DNA of 64,000 bases from Pseudomonas sp. v388 (GCF_003935425.1 NZ_RHQN01000004.1:310001-374000); one strand, 5' to 3'; counted from the stretch's first letter, positions 36,091 through 47,151 are shown. The notes: generated from the letters alone by a model not told the origin. A program made the numbers and translations.

Positions 36091-37692
36091 TTACAGCTGG
36101 CTGAACAGATTCAACCGGGACAGCTGGGTGAATACCATTTGGGACGCTTCCAGCATAGTCTTCTGCAAGGTCAGACGGGTAGTGGCTTCGATGGTATCGG
36201 CCTTGACATAGCCATCCTGCTCCAGAGTGTTGTTGTCCTTGAGCAGATCGTTGGTCGTGCTTTGCGCCGAAGCCGCAACCTGACGAGCACCACCGGCGGA
36301 GATTGCCGTGGAGACCTGTTCCAGGCTGCTAGTCACGTTGCCCAGCGCCGAGGTCAGCGCCGAGTTGAGTTTCTGCGTGGCGACCAGATCACCGTCGGTC
36401 TTGGTGTTCAGTACGTTGATCACGTTGGTCAGGGTATTGAGAATGTTCTCGGTCTGGTGCGTGCCGCCCTGGACCAGGAAGGTGTCACCATCGGCAGGCG
36501 GACCGCCGGCGATGGTGAATTCCACACCCGCCGCCTTGACCGTCGAACCGGTCACCACACCGGCGGCGACCGGGGCATTGCCGGCCGCATAAGGCGACGC
36601 GAACAGCTGGTAACCATCAGTGCTGGAGTACTTGAGCACTGCGCCGGTGGTCGGGAAAACGTTGTTGTAGGCGGTCAGGTCCGCAGCCGACGTCCCTACC
36701 GCAGCGCTGCTGACGGTGGTGGCGGATGGGTTGCCCGGGCTGCGCGCCACGGTGATGCTGTCCGGCGTCGAGGCCAGCTGATAGGAACGACCGGTCAACG
36801 CCGTGTTCGCAGCCGCGGCAGTCGCCTTCTCGGCATCCGACAGGTTGACGTTGAGCTTGAGTTCGACGCCACGGAAGGTGAATGTCTGGTCATCAAAACC
36901 GGTGTAGCTGACCTTGCCGGCGTTGGACGCATCCACGGTCACATCGTTAGGCGGCGTAGCGCCGTCAGTGATGCGGAACTCGGTGGCGCTGATGAAGGTA
37001 AGCGAGTACGGCTCGCCGCTCTGGTAGCTGTCGTTGTAAGTGTTGCTGGACTTCACCAGACCGCCGGACAGGCTGACCTTGCCGTCTTCGGTGGCAGGCG
37101 ATGTCAGCGTCGACGAGGTGCGGGTGGTGTTCACCGCCTGCTCGAAGGCTTCGAAGCCGGTGACGTTCGCGGCCAGGGACAAGCCGTCCCCCACTGCCAG
37201 TGTCAGGGCGGTCTGGTCACCGTTGTAGCTGTAGGTACCGTCGGCATTCAGCGAATACGGCGGTGTCGACGACTTGGAGCCGGAGAACATGTACTGGCCG
37301 TTGGAATCCTGACTGTTCATCAGGCCCAGGATCTGGCTTTGCAGCGCCTTGAGTTCGTCGGCGGTGGACACCCGGTCCTTGTCGGTGTACGAACCGTTAT
37401 TGACCTTGACGATCAGCTCGCGCGCGGCCTGCATCGATTCACGGATGCTGCTCAACGCCGTTTCGGCGTTGGTGATGTTGGTGTTGATGGTGCCGATGTT
37501 GGAGGCGTACTGGGTCAGCATCGAATTCTGCTGTGCCAGTTGCAATACACGGGCAGCCCCGACCGGATCATCCGCAGCGGTGTTGAGCTTCACGCCGCTG
37601 GAGATTTCCTGGCTGGTCTTGAGGATGTTCGAATAGCTGCGCTGATAGTTAGAGGTCGAGGCTTCGTAGAACTGGGTAGTGGAAATACGCAT
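36091..37692 (-). CDS. flgL: FlgL, hook-filament junction protein (HAP3)
   Basis: FlgL forms the second ring between hook and filament. The 533-residue protein starts MRISTTQFYEASTSNYQRSY and has flagellin-like helical arms at both ends (ISSGVKLNTAADDPVGAARV; C-terminus LEASQMVFTQLSRLNLFSQL). Its central part (about residues 180-410) is a long Thr/Ala/Asp-rich insertion, so it is longer than P. aeruginosa FlgL (about 440 residues). It follows flgK by 13 bases. Confidence 0.95.
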   Translation of the reverse strand: MRISTTQFYEASTSNYQRSYSNILKTSQEISSGVKLNTAADDPVGAARVLQLAQQNSMLTQYASNIGTINTNITNAETALSSIRESMQAARELIVKVNNGSYTDKDRVSTADELKALQSQILGLMNSQDSNGQYMFSGSKSSTPPYSLNADGTYSYNGDQTALTLAVGDGLSLAANVTGFEAFEQAVNTTRTSSTLTSPATEDGKVSLSGGLVKSSNTYNDSYQSGEPYSLTFISATEFRITDGATPPNDVTVDASNAGKVSYTGFDDQTFTFRGVELKLNVNLSDAEKATAAAANTALTGRSYQLASTPDSITVARSPGNPSATTVSSAAVGTSAADLTAYNNVFPTTGAVLKYSSTDGYQLFASPYAAGNAPVAAGVVTGSTVKAAGVEFTIAGGPPADGDTFLVQGGTHQTENILNTLTNVINVLNTKTDGDLVATQKLNSALTSALGNVTSSLEQVSTAISAGGARQVAASAQSTTNDLLKDNNTLEQDGYVKADTIEATTRLTLQKTMLEASQMVFTQLSRLNLFSQL

Positions 37693-37705
37693 GGCTCACG
37701 ACTCC

Positions 37706-39763
37706 TTAAAGGCTGTTGATCAGCGTGCTGAAAATGGTCTGCGCCGCCTTGATGATCTGCGACGACGCGGTGTAGTACTGCTGATACTTGATCAGGTTGG
37801 CGGCTTCTTCGTCCAGGGACACACCGGAAACCGAGTCCCGAGCCGACTTGGCCTGGGTCAGGACGGCGGTGGTGGCGGTCACGTCGCTCTTGCCCTGGGC
37901 CGCACGGGTGCCGACCGCCGAGGTCAGGTCGGCGTAGGCGCCGGACAGGCTGGTGCCCACCCCGCCGTTGGTCACACCCACGGTCTTGGCGGTCTGCAAG
38001 GCAACCGCTGCGGTGGCGTTGCGGTTATCGGAAGAGCCCGCGCCGGTCAGGCTGATCGAGAACGTGTCATTGACCAGCGGCGTACCGGAAACCTTCATTT
38101 CGAAATCGAAGGCAGTCGCACTGCTCGGCGTGGTGGAGGTATCGGTGTAGCCCACGCTGAATTTCAGGCTGTTGCTCTGGCCCTGGATGATCGTACCGGT
38201 GATGGCGTTGCCATCCTTGTCGGTAACGGCGGCGCCCTGGGCGTTGAGCAGCTGATAGCTCTGCACGCCATTGGTAGCGGCGCCCATGACCAGACGCATC
38301 GGCGTCGAATCCTTGAGCGCGTTCTGCAGGTCGAGCTTTTTGGTCGGGTTGTAGATGTCAGTCTGGGTGGTCAGGACCGGCTGGGTGAAACCACCGGTGC
38401 CCGAGTTGCTCGCGCCTGCCGCTGCGGTCAACGGCGCGGCAGCCGCGATATCCTTGGGATCGGTCAACGCCACGGACATGCCCGATGCGCCATTGCGCGT
38501 CGGAGTCACCTTGAAGCTGTCGCCGGCCGCCACCGCCGAGCCGTTGAGGCTCATGGTGAAGCCTTCGAATTCCTTGGGCGGGTTGTCGCTCAGCTTGCCC
38601 GAACCGATGCTTTCGCCATTGGGCAGGCGGCGCACGGTGTAGTTGTCTGCGTCGCTGAACGTGACTTCGTAATCGCTGGCCTCCAGCTTGCCGGTGTCCT
38701 TGATGGTCACGTTCAGGTTGCCGGAGCCGGCGCTGTTGGTCGAGTTGCCGACGCTGCGCTGGGTAATCTGCTCGGCGCCGTTGATGTTGTTGAACAGCGC
38801 GGTGCCGAAGTTGCCCTTGCTGTCGATGCCCTGGCTCAGCTGGGTGTTGATCTGGTCATTCATGACCATCGCCACGCGGCTCAGCTCATTGGTCGACGGC
38901 ACCAGCACTTCGGAACGATAACGCAGCAGACCGCCGATGGCGCCGCCGGTGACCACGGTGGTCACGTCGGTCTGGGTCTGGCCGTAGGTGATCTGCACGT
39001 TGTATTGCAACGGATCGGCTTCGCTTGGCGCCGCCGACATCTTGTACGACGTACCGCCGCTGACCAGGGACTGCCCGGTGCCGGTGTAGATGTCGTAGTT
39101 GCCATTGTTCTCGACCACTTTCACACCGACCAGCTCGTTGAGCTTGCGCACCGCTTCGTTGCGCGAGTCGAGCAGGCTGTTGGGCGACGTATTGCCGGCC
39201 GAGGCCTGGGTGATCTGCTTGTTAAGGCTGGCGATGGTGGTGGTCAGCTCGTTGACCTGCCCGGTGTAGGTGGTCAGCTGAGCATTGACGTTGTCGTTCT
39301 GCGAGGCCAACTGGGCGGACACGGAATTGAAGCGCGCCGCCAGGGCCGACGCCTGGGTCAGGAACGTCGAGCGCTCGGCCGACTGGGTCGGGTTGGTCGC
39401 GATGGCCTGCAGGTCGGTGAAGAATTTGGTCAGTTGCGCGGCAACGCCCGAGGTGCTGTCGGACAGCAGCGTATCGGTCTTGCTCGCCTGGCCGGCATAA
39501 GCGGCGGCGTCGGCACTCAGCGCGGTGCTGGACTGCAATTGGGCGTCAAGGTAGCTGTTGTAGATCCGACGCACGTCGGACAGCGTGGTCCCGGTGCCGA
39601 TGTAGCCGACACCCAAACCGATATTGATCTGCGCCGAAGCCGTGGTCATTACCTGCTGACGCGAGTATCCAGCGGTATCCACGTTGGCCGTGTTGTTACC
39701 GATGGTATTGATCGCGGCATTACTGGCGGTAATGCCCGAGAGCCCAATTGAAATCAGCGACAT
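37706..39763 (-). CDS. flgK: FlgK, hook-filament junction protein (HAP1)
   Basis: FlgK is the first junction ring protein. The 685-residue product starts MSLISIGLSGITASNAAINT. It has the hook-family N-terminal motif (NTIGNNTANVDTAGYSRQQV), a coiled helical region, a large variable centre, and the C-terminal VSGVSLDEEAANLIKYQQYY signature shared by rod/hook proteins. It sits between flgJ and flgL with gaps of about ten bases. Length equals that of other Pseudomonas FlgK. Confidence 0.97.
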   Translation of the reverse strand: MSLISIGLSGITASNAAINTIGNNTANVDTAGYSRQQVMTTASAQINIGLGVGYIGTGTTLSDVRRIYNSYLDAQLQSSTALSADAAAYAGQASKTDTLLSDSTSGVAAQLTKFFTDLQAIATNPTQSAERSTFLTQASALAARFNSVSAQLASQNDNVNAQLTTYTGQVNELTTTIASLNKQITQASAGNTSPNSLLDSRNEAVRKLNELVGVKVVENNGNYDIYTGTGQSLVSGGTSYKMSAAPSEADPLQYNVQITYGQTQTDVTTVVTGGAIGGLLRYRSEVLVPSTNELSRVAMVMNDQINTQLSQGIDSKGNFGTALFNNINGAEQITQRSVGNSTNSAGSGNLNVTIKDTGKLEASDYEVTFSDADNYTVRRLPNGESIGSGKLSDNPPKEFEGFTMSLNGSAVAAGDSFKVTPTRNGASGMSVALTDPKDIAAAAPLTAAAGASNSGTGGFTQPVLTTQTDIYNPTKKLDLQNALKDSTPMRLVMGAATNGVQSYQLLNAQGAAVTDKDGNAITGTIIQGQSNSLKFSVGYTDTSTTPSSATAFDFEMKVSGTPLVNDTFSISLTGAGSSDNRNATAAVALQTAKTVGVTNGGVGTSLSGAYADLTSAVGTRAAQGKSDVTATTAVLTQAKSARDSVSGVSLDEEAANLIKYQQYYTASSQIIKAAQTIFSTLINSL

Positions 39764-39773
39764 GATTAAAACC

Positions 39774-41003
39774 TTATAAAGTCGTGGAAGAGCCCGCAGC
39801 AGCGGCGTAAGTCTGGTAACTCTTCATCTGTTTCGCGATCTGCGAGATCTTGCTGGCATAGTCCGGGTCAGTGGCGTAGCCGGCCTTCTGCAACTCTTTT
39901 ACAAACTGTTCCGGTTTATCGGCCGAATTGATCACTTCTTTATAACGATTGTTGTTCTGCAACAGGCTGACCAGGTCATGGAAACTGTCGGCATACGAGT
40001 CGTAGGAACGGAAGTCTGCCGTCTCCTTGACCATCTTGCCGTCGCGGAACTCACTGGTGATGGCGCGCGCTTCGGCACCCTTCCAGCTGCCCATCGCCTT
40101 GATGCCGAACAGGTTGTGGCTGCTGCTGCCGTCCTGGGAACGCATGATGGATTTGCCCCAGCCGGTTTCCAGCGCAGCCTGGGCCACCAGCATGACCGGA
40201 TCGACGCCGATTCGCGCGGCGGCTTCCTTGGCCAGCGGCAACATGGTGGCCACGAACTGATCGGCATTGCCGAAGGCTTTCTTGGCAGGCGCGAGCGGCG
40301 GCTGGGCCATGGAGCGCACACGCTCCGGCGCAGGCGCCAGATTGGGGTCCATTGTCCAGTCGCCATTGCCATCGGTAGCGCCCGCTGTCTGCGAGGCAAG
40401 CGCAGGTGCCTTGGCGACGTGGGTGGCGGCGGACGGCACGATGCCGGCCAGCAGACGATCGGTGAGTTTGCTGGGCAACGACAGACGCCGGGCGTTGAGC
40501 GCCGCCATGTCGTTGCGCCCGTCCACCGCCGCCGTACCGGCAGCCTGATCGGCCGCAGCCGAACGAGTGGCCCACAGCGGACGTTGATAGACACTGCTCG
40601 CCAGACCGGTCTTGGGTGCAGCCGCATCGGCAGTGGCCGCCGGAGCTTCGGCCGCCGCTGCATGATTGATGCCCTTGTCCTTGGAGAGCTGACGCATCAG
40701 CACATCCTGCAAACCGATACCGTTGCCGCGCGTCGACAGGGTCACCGCCAACTGCTGGTCATACATATCCTGATACTGCCGGCTTTCGGCAGTATTCATC
40801 GGGTTGTCCTTGGCCAGCACTTCGTTGGCCGAACGCATGGCCTTGAGCATCTGGCTGACGAACAGCGACTCGAACTCCTGGGCAACCTTCTTGAGGTTCT
40901 CCTTGCTGTCCTTGTCGCCGTGCTTCAGCGCAGCCAGCCGGTTGATATCGGTGTAGGCACCCGAATCGGCCGCAGTGGAAATTCCGCCCTTAGGCATATC
41001 CAT
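39774..41003 (-). CDS. flgJ: FlgJ, rod-cap protein with peptidoglycan hydrolase domain
   Basis: FlgJ opens the peptidoglycan for the rod and caps it. The ATG at 41003 (MDMPKGGISTAADSGAYTDI) has a GAGGA site; an upstream TTG is possible. The protein has 409 residues. The N-terminal rod-binding domain contains AQEFESLFVSQMLKAMRSAN. An Ala/Pro-rich linker of about 120 residues follows, then the C-terminal glucosaminidase domain with catalytic-type E279 in AQAALETGWGKSI and a YADSFHDLVSLLQ segment. The linker is longer than in enteric FlgJ. Confidence 0.96.
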   Translation of the reverse strand: MDMPKGGISTAADSGAYTDINRLAALKHGDKDSKENLKKVAQEFESLFVSQMLKAMRSANEVLAKDNPMNTAESRQYQDMYDQQLAVTLSTRGNGIGLQDVLMRQLSKDKGINHAAAAEAPAATADAAAPKTGLASSVYQRPLWATRSAAADQAAGTAAVDGRNDMAALNARRLSLPSKLTDRLLAGIVPSAATHVAKAPALASQTAGATDGNGDWTMDPNLAPAPERVRSMAQPPLAPAKKAFGNADQFVATMLPLAKEAAARIGVDPVMLVAQAALETGWGKSIMRSQDGSSSHNLFGIKAMGSWKGAEARAITSEFRDGKMVKETADFRSYDSYADSFHDLVSLLQNNNRYKEVINSADKPEQFVKELQKAGYATDPDYASKISQIAKQMKSYQTYAAAAGSSTTL

Positions 41004-41013
41004 GCTCAAGTCC

Positions 41014-42123
41014 TCAGATAACGATCAGGTCGGCCTGCAACGCACCGGCCTGTTTCAATGCTTCAAGAATCGCCATCAGGTCACCGGGAGCCGCGCCCAC
41101 CTGGTTGACCGCACGCACGATCTCGTCAAGCGTGGTGCCGGGACCGAACTTGAACATCGGGTGCAGCTCCTGCTCGGCGTTGACCCGCGAGCGCGGCACA
41201 ACAGCAGTCTGGCCGCCGGACAATGCGCCCGGCTGGCTGACGATCGGGTCTTCGGTGATGGTCACGGTCAGGCTGCCGTGGGTGACCGCAGCAGGCGACA
41301 CCTTGACGTTCTGGCCGATGACGATGGTGCCGGTACGCGAGTTGATGATGACCTTGGCCGCCGTCTGCCCCGGATCGATTTCCAGGTTTTCCAGGATCGA
41401 CAGGTAATCGACGCGCTGACCCGGATCCAGGGGCGCGGTGACGCGCACCGAACCGCCATCCAGCGCTTGAGCGACGCCAGGGCCAAGCATGTCGTTGATC
41501 TTGTCCACCACGCGCTTGGCGGTGGTGAAATCGGAACGGTTCAGGTTCAGGGTCAGGGTGTTGCCCTGGTTGAAGCCGCTCGGCACCGCACGTTCTACCG
41601 ACGCACCGCCAGGAATCCGTCCGGACGACGGAACGTTGACGGTGATCTTCGAGCCGTCACGGCCTTCAGCGTCAAAACCACCGACCACCAGGTTGCCCTG
41701 AGCGATGGCGTAAACGTTGCCGTCGACACCCTTGAGCGGGGTCATCAGCAGGCTGCCGCCGCGCAGGCTCTTGGAGTTACCGATCGAGGACACAGTGATG
41801 TCGACGGTCTGACCAGGCTTGGCGAACGCCGGCAAGTCGGCATAGACCGCCACCGCCGCCACGTTCTTGAGCTGCACGGTGCCGGAACCGGCCGGCACCT
41901 TGATACCGAACTGCGACAGCATGTTGTTGAAGGTCTGCAGGGTGAACGGCGTCTGGGTGGTCTGGTCACCCGTGCCGTTAAGCCCCACGACCAGGCCGTA
42001 GCCGATCAATTGGTTGGCCCGGACGCCGGAAATGCTGGCGATATCCTTCAGACGCTCGGCGTGGACGCCGAACGCTGCGGTCAACAACAAGGTGGCCGCT
42101 ATCAGTTGCTTGAGCTTGGTCAT
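41014..42123 (-). CDS. flgI: FlgI, periplasmic P-ring protein
   Basis: FlgI forms the P ring around the rod. The start [20 protein letters not shown] at 42123 has a GGGAT site; the open frame extends further into flgH's end in another frame. It gives 369 residues with a signal peptide cleaved near residue 24 ([10 protein letters not shown]), followed by the conserved [20 protein letters not shown]. It lies 13 bases after flgH and ends ten bases before flgJ. Confidence 0.97.
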   Translation of the reverse strand: MTKLKQLIAATLLLTAAFGVHAERLKDIASISGVRANQLIGYGLVVGLNGTGDQTTQTPFTLQTFNNMLSQFGIKVPAGSGTVQLKNVAAVAVYADLPAFAKPGQTVDITVSSIGNSKSLRGGSLLMTPLKGVDGNVYAIAQGNLVVGGFDAEGRDGSKITVNVPSSGRIPGGASVERAVPSGFNQGNTLTLNLNRSDFTTAKRVVDKINDMLGPGVAQALDGGSVRVTAPLDPGQRVDYLSILENLEIDPGQTAAKVIINSRTGTIVIGQNVKVSPAAVTHGSLTVTITEDPIVSQPGALSGGQTAVVPRSRVNAEQELHPMFKFGPGTTLDEIVRAVNQVGAAPGDLMAILEALKQAGALQADLIVI

Positions 42124-42136
42124 GTCTATCCCGCGA

Positions 42137-43709
<1,573 letters not shown>

Positions 43710-43755
43710 GTGTTTTCTCCTCAAGCGCCGGTTTGTCGGCGCAAGCTATCAATGG

Positions 43756-44496
43756 TTAGCCAATCTGCAAGACGCGAGCCATGGCCTGGTCGTCTTCTTC
43801 GGCGGTCTTCATCATCTTGACGTGCAGTTCGAACTGACGAGCCAGGTTCAGCACCGAGGTCATTTCCTCGACGGCATTGACGTTGCTCGCCTGCAGAAAG
43901 CCGGACTCGACCTGCACATTGGCGTCGGCCGCAGCCGGCTGGCCGCTCTTGGTGTGGATCAGGCCATCGGGGCCTTTTTCCATGGTGTTCGGGTCCGGGT
44001 TGACCAGCTTGATGCGGTCGACCTGGGCCATCACCTGCGGGCTCTCGCCCGAAGAGCGGATACTGATGGTGCCGTCGGCGCCGATCTCGATCTGCTGCTG
44101 TGGCGGCACGGCGATAGGACCGCCATTGCCCATAACCGGCAAACCGCTGCCGTCGCGCAATACGCCCAACGCGTCGATATTCATGCCGGAACTGCGGGTA
44201 TAAGCCTCGCCGCCATCGGCCGTCTGCACCGCGATCCAGCCATTGCCCTTGATGGCGATGTCCAGTTCACGGCCGGTCTGAACCATGGCGCCGCCGGAGA
44301 AGTCAGTACCCGGACGCTCGCCCATGGCATAGGCACGCGATGGCATGACCTCGCCAAACACCGGCATCGAGCGGGCCTGCTGCAGATCTCGCATGAAGCC
44401 GTTGGTAGAGACGTTTGCCAGGTTGTTGGCATGAACCTTCTGCGCCTGGGCGTTTTCAGATGCACCGCTCATGGCGACGTAAAGCAACTTGTCCAC
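43756..44496 (-). CDS. flgF: FlgF, proximal rod protein
   Basis: FlgF is a proximal rod subunit. Translation starts at a GTG (44496, reading VDKLLYVAMSGASENAQAQK) behind a very strong GGAGGAGG site; the upstream open frame is spurious. It has 246 residues with the hook-family NNLANVSTNGFMRDLQQARS and the C-terminal NVNAVEEMTSVLNLARQFEL. It is the first gene of the flgFGHIJKL run, with a sigma-54 site about 55 bases upstream. Confidence 0.96.
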   Translation of the reverse strand: MDKLLYVAMSGASENAQAQKVHANNLANVSTNGFMRDLQQARSMPVFGEVMPSRAYAMGERPGTDFSGGAMVQTGRELDIAIKGNGWIAVQTADGGEAYTRSSGMNIDALGVLRDGSGLPVMGNGGPIAVPPQQQIEIGADGTISIRSSGESPQVMAQVDRIKLVNPDPNTMEKGPDGLIHTKSGQPAAADANVQVESGFLQASNVNAVEEMTSVLNLARQFELHVKMMKTAEEDDQAMARVLQIG

Positions 44497-44549
44497 AGTA
44501 ATCCTCCTCCGACAGACGCTTGCCGCCTGTAGCTGTTCGCAAGGGGTTA

Positions 44550-44566
44550 AGCAATTATTGGTCCAA
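44550..44566 (-). promoter_or_regulatory. Sigma-54 promoter of the flgFGHIJKL operon
   Basis: The minus strand reads TTGGACCAATAATTGCT: a TGGACC -24 element and TTGCT -12 element with GG-N10-GC spacing. It lies 53 bases upstream of the flgF GTG. Confidence 0.75.
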
Positions 44567-44795
44567 CTTGTCAGGCTTGATACAAACAGCGCGCGGGGCC
44601 GCGATTTCAGGGGCTTGGGGATCGGCAACCCAGGGCGACGACAGTCCGCGCGGCGGAGGACTGCCGCTCGACGCATGCGCGAGGCGACTCAACGCCAAAA
44701 AAACTGCATCCGGTGGCTGGCAAGGCTATTGCTTGGCGTATCGTGCTGCGGCATTTATCGGCCCGGCTTTGCCGCTCTGTAGAAGGAATGTTTTC

Positions 44796-44978
44796 ATGGG
44801 TTTGCACCGCTGGCTTCTGGCACTGTTTGCCGGCCTTCTGATCACCTGCGCCGTCGCCGCGCCTGCGCGCTACTACAAATGGCAGGGCGACGACCGCATC
44901 GTTTGCGCCCAGACCAGCCCGGGGCCGGGCTGGGTGAAAATGAATGGCAGCTTTGTGAAGTCCGACTGTTCGATTTAA
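44796..44978 (+). CDS. Small secreted protein of unknown function
   Basis: A 60-residue open frame lies on the strand opposite to its flagellar neighbours. It starts MGLHRWLLALFAGLLITCAV with a GAAGGA ribosome site. The first 22-23 residues are a convincing Sec signal peptide ending AVAA. The remaining ~38 residues contain YYKWQGDDRIVCAQTSPGPG and end KSDCSI, with two cysteines (37 and 58) that could form a disulfide in the periplasm. The pattern 'YYKWQ...G' recalls DUF4124-like periplasmic proteins, but that is only an impression. It lies between flgF and the second hook gene and is followed by a REP pair. The opposite-strand open frame is disfavoured, having no ribosome site or family resemblance. 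Confidence 0.7.
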   Translation: MGLHRWLLALFAGLLITCAVAAPARYYKWQGDDRIVCAQTSPGPGWVKMNGSFVKSDCSI

Positions 44979-45011
44979 CGCTACATATTTGCGTCGCCCC
45001 CAGGTAAGCCC

Positions 45012-45110
45012 TCGCCAGCAAGTGGGCTCCCACAGGCAGGTGCTCTGCGCGCTACATTCGCAGCAGGCTGCGTCCTGCAACCGTGGGAGCCAGCTTGCTG
45101 GCGAAGAGGC
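45012..45110. repeat. Paired inverted REP element (BIME)
   Basis: TCGCCAGCAAGTGGGCTCCC and, about 65 bases on, GTGGGAGCCAGCTTGCTGGC are inverted copies of the Pseudomonas REP. The pair lies between the convergent small secreted-protein gene and the second hook-protein gene, and could end both transcripts. Confidence 0.75.
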
Positions 45111-45127
45111 AGGCACAGACGACGCAC

Positions 45128-46927
45128 TCACGTCGCCTGAATAATCGTCTGCATCAGCGTGCCTTCGGTTGATATCACCTTGGAGTTGGCCTGGTACGCG
45201 GTTTGCGCCTGGATCAGTTCGATCAGTTCCTCGGTCAGCTTGACGTTGGAGCCTTCCAGCGACTGTTCGATGATCGAGCCCAGACTGCCGGCACCCGGCG
45301 TGCCATAGACAGCCGCGCCCGACTCGATGGTTTCAGTCCAGCGGCTGTCGCTTTGCGGCTGCAGCCCTTGCTCGTTGGCGAACTGGGCAAGCATCACCTG
45401 GCCGATATTGCGGTACAGACCATTGCTGAAACTGGCCCGAATCGTACCGCTGGCATCGATGCTCATCCCGGACAGCAAGCCTGGCGAATGACCGTCCACC
45501 TGCAACGAAGAGCGCGCGGTCTCGGCGTTGTGCTGCGAAAGCCGACTCATGTCGATCCGGATACCCTCCGGATTGGCCACCGCGCCATTGGTGATCCAGC
45601 GGGCAGTGCTCTTGCCGGCATCGACCAGTCGCGACGGTACCCAGCCCTTGAGGGTCAGGGTCTGGTTGTCCAGTTCCAGTCCAGATCCACCGGCCATGGA
45701 GCTGACCGTTCCGTCGGCATTGAACAGAAAACTGGCGGTGTATGGCTCGGTGCGCTGCGCATCCATCGGATTGCGGTCGTTGATCAGTAAGTGCATCTGC
45801 CAACTGTTCACCCCATCCTTGACGAAATACTGTTTGAGCTCATGTTCGTTGCCCTGGGAATCGAAAATCTTGCTGGAAAACACGGTGCTGTAGGACTCGG
45901 CGTCCGCCGGCCGGAACAGCGGCACCGGCCTGTCCATCACCGGGTCACGCTCATCGACCCCATTGACGCCACCGTCGCTGAGCGGCAACGACACCGGCCC
46001 GCCACTGGCCGCAGGGCCGGGTTTCCACACGCCACCCTGTTGCTGTGCCGGCACCCAGCGGGTCAGGCTGAATTCGGTGTCGGACAGTTTCTTGATGTGC
46101 TGGCTGCCGCCGGTATACACCAGGGTTCCGTCGGGACGCTTGACCATGGACCATTGCAACGGTGTATGGGAAGCCGGATCGGTCGGGCTGAGGCCGTCGA
46201 CCGTGACATAGACGTTCCACTGATCGTCGGCGGTCTTGACGAAATACTGCTTCAGCTCATGGTCGGCGGGCGGCACGGCCGGTCTGGCCGGAGTGACGAC
46301 CGCCCCGCCGGCGCCCGTTACCGCCGGTACGGCCGCCACCCCGGCGTCCTGGATGGTACGGGTGATGACCTTGGTGTAGGTCGAGGGGTCCGCGGGATTG
46401 AACAGCGGCAGGGTCGCGAGCGACGGCGTTGCCGAGCCCAGGTTGATGACCTGGCCGATCTCACTGGTGGCCTTGGGCGCCAGGTTGGACGTGTCGATCT
46501 TCAGGTCAGTACGCACTCCGGCTACGATGTCTCCCTGGGAATTGGCACCATAGCCTTGCAGGCGACGACCGTGGCTGTCGACGATGAAGTCATTGGCATC
46601 CTTGACGAAGGCCCCGGCCCGGGTATAACCCACCGACCCTCGATCACTGACCACGAAAAACCCGTTGCCCTGGATGCGCATGTCCAGCGGGTGTCCTTGA
46701 CTGGAGAAAACGTCCCCCGCATTGAAGTTCTGGCTGACGTTGGCCAGCCGAACGCCGTCGCCTACCGCGTCCCGCCCGCTGCCCAGGCGCGCCGACGAAT
46801 ACAGGGCGGAGAACTCTGCCCGCGAGGATTTGAACCCGACCGTACCGACGTTGGCGATGTTGTTGCCCGCCACTTCAAGTCGCTTGTGAGCGGCACGCAG
46901 CCCGCCCAATGCAATATTGAATGACAT
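45128..46927 (-). CDS. Second FlgE-family hook protein paralogue, enlarged
   Basis: The 599-residue product has the complete hook-protein frame: N-terminus MSFNIALGGLRAAHKRLEVA, then NNIANVGTVGFKSSRAEFSA and MRIQGNGFFVVSDRGSVGYT; the C-terminus LTEELIELIQAQTAYQANSK is followed by VISTEGTLMQTIIQAT. It is about 150 residues longer than the flgE next door. The extra length is explained by an internal duplication: HELKQYFVKTADDQWNVYV (about residue 223) recurs as HELKQYFVKDGVNSWQMHLL (about residue 361). flgE ends in its own terminator, so this gene needs its own promoter. It could be an alternative hook subunit or a hook-associated variant; no experimental analogue is claimed. Confidence 0.9.
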   Translation of the reverse strand: MSFNIALGGLRAAHKRLEVAGNNIANVGTVGFKSSRAEFSALYSSARLGSGRDAVGDGVRLANVSQNFNAGDVFSSQGHPLDMRIQGNGFFVVSDRGSVGYTRAGAFVKDANDFIVDSHGRRLQGYGANSQGDIVAGVRTDLKIDTSNLAPKATSEIGQVINLGSATPSLATLPLFNPADPSTYTKVITRTIQDAGVAAVPAVTGAGGAVVTPARPAVPPADHELKQYFVKTADDQWNVYVTVDGLSPTDPASHTPLQWSMVKRPDGTLVYTGGSQHIKKLSDTEFSLTRWVPAQQQGGVWKPGPAASGGPVSLPLSDGGVNGVDERDPVMDRPVPLFRPADAESYSTVFSSKIFDSQGNEHELKQYFVKDGVNSWQMHLLINDRNPMDAQRTEPYTASFLFNADGTVSSMAGGSGLELDNQTLTLKGWVPSRLVDAGKSTARWITNGAVANPEGIRIDMSRLSQHNAETARSSLQVDGHSPGLLSGMSIDASGTIRASFSNGLYRNIGQVMLAQFANEQGLQPQSDSRWTETIESGAAVYGTPGAGSLGSIIEQSLEGSNVKLTEELIELIQAQTAYQANSKVISTEGTLMQTIIQAT

Positions 46928-47007
46928 GAAAACTCCCGAGCCGGATAACCGGCCAGTTCATTGGTTCGTGAATAGTCTTGTGATTCACCAACCGCTCATT
47001 GCTGAAT

Positions 47008-47024
47008 CGCATTGAACGGTCCGT
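47008..47024 (-). promoter_or_regulatory. Weak sigma-54-like site upstream of the second hook gene
   Basis: The minus strand reads ACGGACCGTTCAATGCG. GG-N10-GC spacing is right, but the elements (CGGACC, ATGC) are poor. It is 81 bases upstream of the start, and is the only spaced match in the gap. Confidence 0.3.
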
Positions 47025-47049
47025 GAGCACGAACCTGATTCTCACACCA

Positions 47050-47091
47050 ATCAAAGTAGGAATTTTCTAGATCAAAAGTGGGATTTTTCTA
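47050..47091. repeat. Pair of about 21-base direct repeats upstream of the second hook gene
   Basis: ATCAAAGTAGGAATTTTCTA (47050-47069) and ATCAAAAGTGGGATTTTTCT with its following A (47071-47091) are near-identical head-to-tail copies in an AT-rich patch, 120-165 bases upstream of the second hook gene. This spacing and position are typical of an activator-binding site, but no known regulator motif is recognised. Confidence 0.55.
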
Positions 47092-47151
47092 TTTGTTTTC
47101 AAAAGGTTAAACAGATCAAGAAACCCGAAACCTCCTTGAAATGCCGCCCAC

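Noticed and set aside
44607-45131. A 174-residue minus-strand open frame over the small secreted-protein gene and REP pair
   Set aside because: It runs through a REP element and lacks a ribosome site, whereas the opposite strand has a signal-peptide protein with a good site.
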